Positions 1 through 5,384 of a stretch of 5,384 nt of DNA are shown here, piece after piece. The stretch is from positions 1-5,384 of the forward strand of contig CALGFI010000242.1 in assembly GCA_937881155.1 (NCBI GenBank), in the 5' to 3' direction. Source of the stretch: an uncultured bacterium. Its GTDB lineage: Bacteria; Actinomycetota; UBA4738; HRBIN12. The position numbers and the translations under genes were made by a program. How positions within the stretch are numbered: the stretch's first letter is position 1; each line of letters begins with the position of its first letter. Below the pieces are notes generated by a model that was not told the origin of the DNA, searched no databases, and saw nothing but the letters and a program-made list of their open reading frames with translations.

Positions 1-324
1 GCCTGCGGTCGCCAGCCACGTCGCCCGCTGCGCGGGCGTCTCGTCCGGGCGAGATCGGATCCGCCGGAGCTCGACGTATGCCCCGACACCCGACAGCACC
101 GTCAGCGTGAGGAGCACCACGTTGACGATGGCGTTGAACACATTCACCTCGATGCCGAGGACCGCGCCGGCGGGTCGCGCGGCCGGCGAGCAGGCGATCA
201 CCTCCCCGAACGCCCAGTTGGCCGTCAGTTGCACCGCCCACGCGGTCGGGCCGACGAGCAGACCGAGCCATCCCCACGTCGACCGTGAGGTCCGAGGCGC
301 CTCCGGAGCGGTGGGGGCGATCAC
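1..324 (-). CDS. Small membrane protein of the cox operon, 3' end outside window
   Basis: This frame is open from GTG 324 to the left edge (108 codons, no stop), so the C-terminus is missing. Its GTG overlaps the coxC stop as GTGA. There is no Shine-Dalgarno sequence in front, so translation probably depends on coupling to coxC. Residues about 17-40 form a first membrane segment (WGWLGLLVGPTAWAVQL), and about 55-83 a second (VNVFNAIVNVVLLTLTVL), followed by a basic stretch (ELRRIRSR, 85-92). A single Cys45 sits in the loop between the two helices. The GPxAW..QL start and loop cysteine resemble uncharacterised small proteins I recall from the ends of cox clusters; that is memory, not a search. 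By position it could be an accessory or assembly subunit of the oxidase, comparable to the fourth gene of coxMNOP-type operons. It does not show subunit III hallmark motifs. It is confidently a gene; its function is unknown. Confidence 0.8.
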   Translation of the reverse strand, partial: MIAPTAPEAPRTSRSTWGWLGLLVGPTAWAVQLTANWAFGEVIACSPAARPAGAVLGIEVNVFNAIVNVVLLTLTVLSGVGAYVELRRIRSRPDETPAQRATWLATAG

Positions 325-944
325 AGGTGCGGCGAGACGTAGACGGTCAGGAGCACGAACAGCCACACGACGTCGACGAAGTGCCAGTACATGGCGAAGT
401 TCTGGACGCTGACGTGCCGGCGCTCGTCGAACGCGCCGCGCCACGCCCGGACCTGCACCCACACGGAGAACGCAAGGCCGACCAGTACATGGAGTCCGTG
501 TAACCCCGTGAGCGTGAAGAACATCGACCCGTACGCGTTCGTCCGCGCGGTGAACTCGTCCAGGACGCTGGGGTACTCGACGGCGAACTGCAGCGAGAGG
601 AACGCCGCGCCGAGCAGCAATCCCGCCAGGAGGCCGAACCGCAACCGTCGCTGGTCGCCGCGCCGGATCGCCCGGTCCGCGAGGTGCACCGGGATGCTGG
701 ACGACCACAGGATCGCGCTCATCACGAGAGGGAGCGCGAGCTCGGGAGCCGCAATCCCATCGGGAGGCCAGATCGGCCCGGACCGGAAGCGGATGTACCA
801 GTAGGACACGATGACCGTCGCGAACAGCGCCGCCTCCGTCGCGATCAGCCACGCCATCCCCCACCACGCGAAGGATGTAGACCCGTTCGCGTACGACGGC
901 AGAAACTCGTCGACGCGCCCGGTGGGCTCGATATCGCGTTCCAT
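321..944 (-). CDS. coxC: Cytochrome c oxidase subunit III (five-helix type)
   Basis: This is subunit III (also CtaE/CoxO) of the haem-copper oxidase, a membrane subunit without redox centres that stabilises subunit I and proton uptake. From ATG 944 it is 207 residues, matching short five-helix forms such as Bacillus CtaE. Segments are at about 28-50, 68-88, 104-122, 138-162 and 184-204. Family hallmarks are visible: conserved Glu37 in ATEAALFA, TGLHGLHVLVGL (146-157) and YWHFVDVVWLFVLLTVY (186-202). The two N-terminal helices of seven-helix subunit III are absent; CoxA carries two extra C-terminal helices instead. Start choice: ATG 944 has AGGAG at 956-960, 11 nt upstream, the same spacing as in coxA. 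The alternative GTG 953 overlaps the coxA stop as GTGA and adds three residues, but AGGAG is then only 2 nt away. It is the third gene of the operon and its stop overlaps the next gene. Confidence 0.96.
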   Translation of the reverse strand: MERDIEPTGRVDEFLPSYANGSTSFAWWGMAWLIATEAALFATVIVSYWYIRFRSGPIWPPDGIAAPELALPLVMSAILWSSSIPVHLADRAIRRGDQRRLRFGLLAGLLLGAAFLSLQFAVEYPSVLDEFTARTNAYGSMFFTLTGLHGLHVLVGLAFSVWVQVRAWRGAFDERRHVSVQNFAMYWHFVDVVWLFVLLTVYVSPHL

Positions 945-949
945 CGCGC

Positions 950-2833
950 TCACGTCTCCTGCGTCTCCCCTCGCGGCCACAGCCAACCCATGAGGGTGCC
1001 CGCGGACGCGACGGCGCCGACGGCCGCGACCATCCACGACGAGAGCAGGACTCCGTAGAAGGCGAGCATCAGCGCCAGCGTGAGGAACAACGGCCACGGT
1101 GAAGCGTGCGGCATGTGGACGATGGCCTGCGGGTCGGCGTCGGCAAGCGTCGTCGCCAGCGTCGTGTGTCCGTCGGTGAGCGGGCGACCACCGTCCTCGG
1201 GAGGTTGCGCACCGCCGATGAGCTCGGGCTGATCCCATGCCGGTTCACGGCTGCGAACGGTCGGGATCGTGGTGAAGTTGTATTCGGGGGGCGGCGATGT
1301 CGTCGTCCACTCCAGCGTGTCACCGCTCCACGGGTCCTCGCCCGCCGGCTCGCCGTGTGCCCGGCTCCGGAACCAGTTCCAGAACGTGACCAGGATGCCC
1401 GCACCGAGAACGAACACCCCGATCGTCGAGAGGAGGTTGTGAAGGTCCCATCCCAGACCAGACGCATACGTGTACGTCCGTCGAGGCTGACCGAGCAGAC
1501 CGGCGATGTGCATCGGAAAGAAGGTCAAGTTGAACCCGACGAACATGAGCCAGAAGCTGATCTTGCCCAGCCGCTCGTCGAGTAGGTGCCCGAGCATCTT
1601 CGGCCCCCAGTAGTACAGGCCGGCGAACATCGGAAACATCGCGCCGCCCGCGAGGACGTAGTGGAAGTGCGCCACGACGAAGTACGAGTCCGTCGTGGCC
1701 TGATCGAACGGCACGGCGCTGAACATCGCGCCGGTTAGCCCGCCGATCACGAACAGGACGAGAAAGCCCAGGACGAAGTGCATCGCGGTCGACAGCACGA
1801 GCCGGCCGGACACCATCGTCGCGAGCCAGGCGAAGATCTGCGTACCGCTCGGGATCACCACCATGAAGCTCGCCGCCGAGATGATGCCCAAGGCGATCGT
1901 GGGGAGGCCGACGGCGAACATGTGGTGAACCCAGACTCCGAAGCTGATGACGAAGATGAACAGCTCGGCCAGGACGATGTAGGTGTAGCCGATCATCGGG
2001 CGGCGGGAGAACGTCGGGATGATCGACGAGACGAGGCCGAGCGCCGGCAGGACGATCAGGTAGACCTCGGGATGGCCGAAGAACCAGAACAGATGCTGCC
2101 AGAGGACCGGATCTCCGCCGCCGTCGGCGTCGTAGAAGTGGAAGCCGAACTTCCGCTCGAGCTCCAGGAACACGTTCGCCACGGTGAGCACGGGCAGCGC
2201 GAACACGACGGTGAGCGCGAACGCGAGCTCGCCCCACACGAATATCGGGATGCGGTTGAGCGTCATCCCCGGCGCGCGGAGCTTGAGGATCGTGACGATG
2301 AAGTTGATCGCGCCGGCGGTTGTCGAGATGCCGATGAAGATCAGCCCGAGCGCGTAAAAGTCGATGGCCAGGGTCGGCGTGAACTGCTCGCTCGCGAGTG
2401 GCAGGTAGTTGAACCATCCGTCGTCCGGCGCCTGCCCCACGAGGAACGCCGAGTTCAGGAACACGCCCGCTGCCAAAAACACCCAGTACCCGAACGCGTT
2501 CAGGCGGGGGAACGCCATGTCGCGCGCGCCGATCATGAGCGGGACGAAGTAGTTCCCGAACCCCGAAAGGATCGGCGTCGCGACCAGGAACATCATCGTG
2601 ACGCCGTGCATCGAGAAGAGCTCGTTGTACGTCTGCGGCGACAGCACCTCGAGCCCGGGCGCCGCGAGCTGGACGCGCATGAGCGTCGACTCGAGTCCCG
2701 CGAGCACGAAGAAGACGAAGCCCGTGTACAGGTAGCGGAGACCGATGCGCTTGTGATCCACCGTTCCCGCCCACGCGGAAAGCCCGGTTCCCTCGTGCCA
2801 GACGAGCTCGAGCCGCTCCGCGTACGACGCCAT
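950..2833 (-). CDS. coxA: Cytochrome c oxidase subunit I (A-type haem-copper oxidase)
   Basis: This is the catalytic subunit (also CtaD), which reduces O2 to water and pumps protons. It has 627 residues. Low-spin haem a ligands are His76 and His391, the haem a3 ligand is His389 (VVAHFHYVL), and CuB ligands are His254, His303 and His304. HPEVY (254-258) supplies the Glu and the His-crosslinked Tyr of A1-type enzymes. The D-channel entrance is intact: Asp105 in RDMAFPRLN, with Asn94 and Asn112. The propionate arginines are Arg451-Arg452. Numbering from His254 to Arg452 runs at a constant offset of 30 from Rhodobacter sphaeroides numbering as I remember it; on this basis the K-channel Lys is Gln332, its Thr is Ser329, and the Mg/Mn-site His is Thr381. 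After the core come a hydrophilic linker (about 495-578, with LEWTTTSPPPEYNF) and two helices (about 579-597 and 599-618), as in 14-helix subunits I. ATG 2833 shares its A with the coxB stop (TGATG); GGAG lies 11 nt upstream. Confidence 0.98.
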   Translation of the reverse strand: MASYAERLELVWHEGTGLSAWAGTVDHKRIGLRYLYTGFVFFVLAGLESTLMRVQLAAPGLEVLSPQTYNELFSMHGVTMMFLVATPILSGFGNYFVPLMIGARDMAFPRLNAFGYWVFLAAGVFLNSAFLVGQAPDDGWFNYLPLASEQFTPTLAIDFYALGLIFIGISTTAGAINFIVTILKLRAPGMTLNRIPIFVWGELAFALTVVFALPVLTVANVFLELERKFGFHFYDADGGGDPVLWQHLFWFFGHPEVYLIVLPALGLVSSIIPTFSRRPMIGYTYIVLAELFIFVISFGVWVHHMFAVGLPTIALGIISAASFMVVIPSGTQIFAWLATMVSGRLVLSTAMHFVLGFLVLFVIGGLTGAMFSAVPFDQATTDSYFVVAHFHYVLAGGAMFPMFAGLYYWGPKMLGHLLDERLGKISFWLMFVGFNLTFFPMHIAGLLGQPRRTYTYASGLGWDLHNLLSTIGVFVLGAGILVTFWNWFRSRAHGEPAGEDPWSGDTLEWTTTSPPPEYNFTTIPTVRSREPAWDQPELIGGAQPPEDGGRPLTDGHTTLATTLADADPQAIVHMPHASPWPLFLTLALMLAFYGVLLSSWMVAAVGAVASAGTLMGWLWPRGETQET

Positions 2834-3852
2834 CAGTCGAGCGTCTCCAGGTAGTCGAGGAGCGCGTCGAGGTCCGCCTCGCTCAACTCAGTGGGCGGCA
2901 TCACGTTGCCCGGCTTGATCGACTGCGGGTCCTCGATCCACCGCGCGAGGTCTTCGCGGGAGTTGGGGATCGTGCCCGCGGCGAGCGTCAGCCGCGACGC
3001 CATGTGCGTCAGATCCGGCCCGAGCGTGCCCGTCGCGTCCGTGCCACGGATCGTGTGACACCCGACGCACGACGAGCTCAAGAAGACATCGAGCCCCGAC
3101 GCCGTCTCGGTGTCCGACTCCGCAGGTTCCGCCTCGTTCTGCAACCACGCGTCGAACTCGTCGCGCGACTCGGCGATCACGTGGAACGCCATGTTCGCGT
3201 GCTGGAGACCGCAGAACTCCGCGCACTGGCCTCGGTACGTTCCGGGAACGTCGGTGCGGACGTCGAGAACGTTCGTCCGCCCGTCGATCATGTCGATCTT
3301 CGGCGCGAGCTCCGGCACCCAGAAGCTGTGGATCACGTCGTCGCTCGTGAGCCGGAACCGCACCGTTTCGCCCGTGGGGATGTGGATCTCGTTCGCGGTG
3401 ACGGCTCCGCCCGGGTAGCGCACCTCCCACCACCACACGTGACCGATGACGTCGATCGTGAGCGAGGCGTCACCCTGTTCGGTGATCGCGTCCAGGTCGC
3501 GAAGCGATACGACGAACACGGCGATGAGGATCAGGGCGGGCACCGCGACGCCCGCGATAACGATGAACGGGTCTCCCCACGGCGGCGTCGTGCGGTCGAC
3601 CTCCACGTCGCGCCGGCCGCGGCGGACGATCGCGGCGACCATCAGTCCGAGAACGACGGCCAGGACGGCCAGCGAGATCCACAGCATCAGCCACCACAGC
3701 CGGTCGATCCGACGGGCGCTCTCGCCCTCGGGGCTCAGGACCGACGGCGAATCGGTCGAGCAGGCGGCGAGCAGGAAGACGAGGACGACGGACAGGCATC
3801 CACGACGCCGGATCGTGGCCAGTGCCTCGCCGACCCTCGTTCGTCGACGCAC
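2833..3852 (-). CDS. coxB: Cytochrome c oxidase subunit II with fused cytochrome c (caa3-type lipoprotein)
   Basis: This subunit II (also CtaC/CoxM) accepts electrons and passes them to haem a. It has 339 residues. The N-terminus is a lipoprotein signal: basic residues, a hydrophobic stretch 19-30 and lipobox LAAC with Cys31. Transmembrane helices follow at about 53-76 and 96-116. The outward-facing CuA domain has the aromatic patch GHVWWWEVRY (137-146) and ligands His175, Cys210, Glu212, Cys214, His218 and Met221 (DDVIHSFWVPEL and CAEFCGLQHANM). A fused c-type cytochrome occupies about 250-339, with haem-binding CVGCH (262-266) and likely axial Met318 in NVMPP. This makes the enzyme caa3-like. 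The glutamate that normally precedes the second helix and serves the K-channel entrance is not seen; Val98 falls there, with Asp94 a turn earlier. The start codon is GTG 3852; no Shine-Dalgarno precedes it, and a TANNNT box 6 nt upstream suggests a leaderless start. Confidence 0.97.
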   Translation of the reverse strand: MRRRTRVGEALATIRRRGCLSVVLVFLLAACSTDSPSVLSPEGESARRIDRLWWLMLWISLAVLAVVLGLMVAAIVRRGRRDVEVDRTTPPWGDPFIVIAGVAVPALILIAVFVVSLRDLDAITEQGDASLTIDVIGHVWWWEVRYPGGAVTANEIHIPTGETVRFRLTSDDVIHSFWVPELAPKIDMIDGRTNVLDVRTDVPGTYRGQCAEFCGLQHANMAFHVIAESRDEFDAWLQNEAEPAESDTETASGLDVFLSSSCVGCHTIRGTDATGTLGPDLTHMASRLTLAAGTIPNSREDLARWIEDPQSIKPGNVMPPTELSEADLDALLDYLETLD

Positions 3853-3858
3853 CGGGCA

Positions 3859-3864
3859 ACCGTA
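3859..3864 (-). promoter_or_regulatory. Possible -10 box for a leaderless coxB transcript
   Basis: On the minus strand TACGGT fits the TANNNT -10 pattern of actinobacterial promoters and ends 6 nt before the coxB GTG. Transcription would then begin at or beside the start codon, which agrees with the lack of a Shine-Dalgarno sequence. I see no convincing -35 element 16-19 bp upstream. The motif is short and could be chance. Confidence 0.3.
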
Positions 3865-3921
3865 TCGCGGCTCGTCGCAGTGGCGCTGGGCCGATGACGC
3901 CTCCGGAAAGCCGCGACCGAC

Positions 3922-3933
3922 GGCGGCGCCGCC
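3922..3933. repeat. Perfect 12-bp GC palindrome next to the thrC stop
   Basis: GGCGGCGCCGCC is its own reverse complement and directly abuts the TGA of thrC (3934-3936) at the start of the 81-bp gap before coxB. It lacks a loop and a following T-run on the minus strand, so it is not a standard intrinsic terminator. It could slow polymerase or bind a protein, or it may simply reflect high GC content. Confidence 0.35.
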
Positions 3934-5169
3934 TCAGGTTCGGAGCGCGGAGAGGAACTCGTCGAGGTCGGGTGCGACGCGATAGCTCGGCTCGATCGTG
4001 CCTTCGAGGGCCTCGACCGTCTTGTAGCCGTTGCCGGTGACGAGCGCGACGGTCTCCTCTCCGCGCTTCACCACGCCCGCGTCGACGAGGCGTTTCAGGA
4101 CGGCGATGGTGACGCCGCCCGCGGTCTCCGTGAACACGCCCTCGGTCTCAGCGAGCAGTCGAACGCCCTCGAGCACCTCGGCCTCCGTGCAGGCCTCGAC
4201 GACACCGCCGGTGGTGCGCGCGGTCTGGATGGCGTACCAGCCGTCGGCGGGGTTGCCGATCGCGAGCGACTTGGCCACGGTGTTCGGCTTCACGGGTCGC
4301 ACCTCATCGGCGTTCGACGCGAACGCCTGCGCGACGGGTGAGCACCCCTCGGCCTGTGCGCCACTGATCCGATAGGAACCATCCTCGACCGCACCGATCG
4401 CGGCGAGCTCGCGGAAGGCGCGATGAACCTTGGTCATCAGCGCACCCGAGGCGACCGGAACGACGACGTGATCGGGAAGGCGCCAGCCCAGCTGCTCGGC
4501 GACCTCGAACCCGAGCGACTTGGACCCCTCCGCGTAGTACGGGCGCATGTTCACGTTGACGAACGCCCACGGCAGTGCCTCCGCGACCTCGCTGCAGAGA
4601 CGGTTGACGTCGTCGTACGAACCGTTCACCGCGACGACCTTCGCGCCGTAGGCCTCGGTGGCGAGGATCTTCGCGCGCTCGAGGTCGTCGGGAACGAACA
4701 CGTAGCAGGGCATCCCGACCTTCGCGGCGTGCGCGGCGGTCGCGTTCGCCAGGTTGCCGGTGGACGCGCAGCTGATCGCCTCGAACCCGAACGCACGCGC
4801 CATCGTGATCGCAACGGACACGACGCGATCCTTGAACGAGTTGGACGGGTTCACGCTGTCGTCCTTGATCCACAGTGACTCCAGCCCGAGGCGCTCGGCG
4901 AGACGGCCGGCTCGACGCAGCGGCGTCGACCCGGCGCCGAGGTCGACGCGGTCGACGTCCGGCCCGCCGGGCAGCAGTGACTCGTAGCGCCACAGGGATG
5001 CCGGCCCGGCCTCGACGTGCTTGCGGAAGTCGACGCCGTCGATCGCATCCAGGTCGTACGCGGGCTCGAGCGGTCCGAAGCACTCCTCGCAGATGGTGAG
5101 CGGCTCGACGGGATACCGCGCCCGGCACTCACGACACTCGAGCGCGAGGGGAGAAACGATCGTCGCCAT
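3934..5169 (-). CDS. thrC: Threonine synthase, PLP-dependent, with N-terminal zinc ribbon
   Basis: This enzyme converts O-phospho-L-homoserine and water to L-threonine and phosphate, the last step of threonine synthesis, in the cytoplasm. It has 411 residues from ATG 5169, a normal length for the class II-like short form. An N-terminal zinc ribbon is visible as CREC (12-15) and CEEC (27-30). The fold type II PLP core has GSTPL (80-84), the Schiff-base Lys113 in NPSNSFKDR, the substrate-binding loop CASTGNLANATAAHAA (134-149), a phosphate-binding loop PVASGAL (238-244) and a C-terminal VTGNGYKT (377-384) where many relatives read TGxGLKD. The reading frame stays open upstream to 5331, but those residues look non-coding and would overlap the divergent gene. 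No Shine-Dalgarno lies before ATG 5169; a TANNNT box does. It lies 81 bp upstream of coxB on the same strand, so read-through is possible without an obvious functional link. A PLP paralogue with another substrate is less likely. Confidence 0.95.
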   Translation of the reverse strand: MATIVSPLALECRECRARYPVEPLTICEECFGPLEPAYDLDAIDGVDFRKHVEAGPASLWRYESLLPGGPDVDRVDLGAGSTPLRRAGRLAERLGLESLWIKDDSVNPSNSFKDRVVSVAITMARAFGFEAISCASTGNLANATAAHAAKVGMPCYVFVPDDLERAKILATEAYGAKVVAVNGSYDDVNRLCSEVAEALPWAFVNVNMRPYYAEGSKSLGFEVAEQLGWRLPDHVVVPVASGALMTKVHRAFRELAAIGAVEDGSYRISGAQAEGCSPVAQAFASNADEVRPVKPNTVAKSLAIGNPADGWYAIQTARTTGGVVEACTEAEVLEGVRLLAETEGVFTETAGGVTIAVLKRLVDAGVVKRGEETVALVTGNGYKTVEALEGTIEPSYRVAPDLDEFLSALRT

Positions 5170-5178
5170 GGGGCGAGC

Positions 5179-5184
5179 AGCGTA
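5179..5184 (-). promoter_or_regulatory. Possible -10 box of thrC (leaderless or near-leaderless)
   Basis: On the minus strand TACGCT matches TANNNT and lies 9 nt before ATG 5169, so transcription would start within about 0-3 nt of the start codon. No Shine-Dalgarno sequence is present between the box and the ATG, as expected for a leaderless message. No clear -35 hexamer is seen. Confidence 0.33.
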
Positions 5185-5263
5185 GCTGCCCAGGCACGGT
5201 CGCGCCTCGGTCGAAGGTGCGTCCCGAGAGGTCACTGCATAGAGTCCGTGCGCGACGGGGGGA

Positions 5264-5267
5264 GAGG
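5264..5267 (+). promoter_or_regulatory. Ribosome binding site of the right-edge gene
   Basis: GAGG within the purine-rich run GGGGGGAGAGGA sits 5 nt before GTG 5273. It is the clearest Shine-Dalgarno near a start in the right part of the window. It decides the start codon, because no other start with such a site lies nearby. Confidence 0.6.
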
Positions 5268-5272
5268 ACGGC

Positions 5273-5384
5273 GTGTCCGAGCGGCAAGGCACCGCAGGAA
5301 GGCTCCGCACGCTTTCGATCGGGCTCGTCATCGGCGCGGTCGAGGTCGTCGTGGCCGCGTCGTTTGCAGGCCTGGTGTTCAGCG
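5273..5384 (+). CDS. Membrane protein, N-terminal fragment, possibly SulP-type anion transporter
   Basis: GTG 5273 opens a frame that runs off the right edge after 37 complete codons. The N-terminus is a short polar stretch (VSERQGTAGRLRTL) followed by a hydrophobic helix from about residue 15 (SIGLVIGAVEVVVAASFAGLVFS). The GLVxGxxEVVxAxSFAxLVFS pattern resembles the first helix of SulP-family inorganic anion transporters that carry a C-terminal cyclic nucleotide-binding domain. This is from memory on very little sequence, so the family is tentative. It is divergent from thrC. That it is a gene is supported by the Shine-Dalgarno, the GTG and the membrane-helix pattern. Confidence 0.6.
   Translation, partial: MSERQGTAGRLRTLSIGLVIGAVEVVVAASFAGLVFS

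Larger units (their letters stand above)
5170..5272. other. Divergent intergenic region between thrC and the right-edge gene
   Basis: This short region must hold the promoters for both directions. Leftward, TACGCT (5179-5184) is the thrC candidate. Rightward, TAGAGT (5240-5245) is the only TANNNT-like box I would consider, without a good -35. I see no clear operator palindrome, riboswitch or T-box-like structure. Confidence 0.5.

Noticed and set aside
945..1238. N-terminal extension of coxC up to 1238
   Set aside because: The extension lies entirely within coxA, is Arg/His-rich without membrane segments, and a normal-length subunit III begins at 944 or 953.
1320..2774. Minus-strand open frame of 484 codons overlapping coxA in another frame
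   Set aside because: Its product is rich in Arg, Ala, His and Pro with no domain, and the coxA frame explains the sequence.
1778..2854. Long plus-strand open frame (358 codons) opposite coxA
   Set aside because: It is antisense to a gene with complete catalytic motifs, and its product is almost wholly charged residues (His, Arg, Glu, Asp), typical of a high-GC shadow frame.
3004..3897. Plus-strand open frame of 297 codons opposite coxB
   Set aside because: Arg/Asp/His-rich low-complexity translation, no start signal, and antisense to a gene with intact CuA and haem c motifs.
3866..3915. CGCGGC ... GCCGCG inverted repeat in the thrC-coxB gap as a terminator or operator
   Set aside because: The stems are only 6 bp with about a 38-bp loop and no T-run; such pairs are expected by chance at this GC content.
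5240..5245. TAGAGT as -10 box of the right-edge gene
   Set aside because: There is no -35 at suitable spacing and no other support, so I mention it only in the intergenic entry.
5170..5331. N-terminal extension of thrC up to 5331
   Set aside because: The extra 54 residues have no family similarity, would overlap the divergent gene at 5273, and the zinc ribbon starts right after ATG 5169.
1..5384. CRISPR array, insertion sequence, tRNA, riboswitch or novel defence system
   Set aside because: I found no repeated spacer pattern, transposase motif, cloverleaf or aptamer-like region; nearly all of the window is explained by six protein genes.

Overview
The window is a compact, high-GC bacterial chromosome segment, most likely from an actinomycete-like lineage (Actinomycetota, perhaps Acidimicrobiia or Thermoleophilia; a high-GC Chloroflexota relative is also possible). 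The lineage call is inferred from strong G/C bias at third codon positions, GTG starts, and two candidate leaderless starts preceded by TANNNT boxes. I see no mobile element, CRISPR array, tRNA or rRNA.

Almost everything is on the minus strand. In transcription order, from high to low coordinates: threonine synthase (thrC, start 5169, stop 3934), an 81-bp gap, then a tightly packed terminal oxidase operon. The operon holds subunit II with a fused cytochrome c (coxB, 3852-2833), subunit I (coxA, 2833-950, TGATG overlap with coxB), subunit III (coxC, 944 or 953 to 321), and a small membrane protein starting at GTG 324 (GTGA overlap with coxC) that runs off the left edge. At the right edge a plus-strand gene starts at GTG 5273, divergent from thrC across about 103 bp, and runs off the window. 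It looks like an integral membrane protein, possibly a SulP-type anion transporter.

The three cox genes encode a caa3-type, proton-pumping haem-copper oxidase. CoxB is a predicted lipoprotein with two transmembrane helices, a CuA domain and a C-terminal c-type haem domain. CoxA carries all haem and CuB ligands plus the HPEVY active-site motif of A1-type oxidases, and has two extra C-terminal helices. CoxC is correspondingly a five-helix subunit III. Electrons would pass from a donor to the fused haem c, then CuA, haem a and the haem a3/CuB centre.

The most interesting point is that the K proton channel looks non-canonical. The key lysine is replaced by Gln332, the neighbouring Thr by Ser329, and the subunit II glutamate at the channel entrance appears to be missing. 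A Mg/Mn-site histidine is also replaced, by Thr381. Otherwise the window is ordinary core metabolism and respiration; I see no new defence or mobile system.
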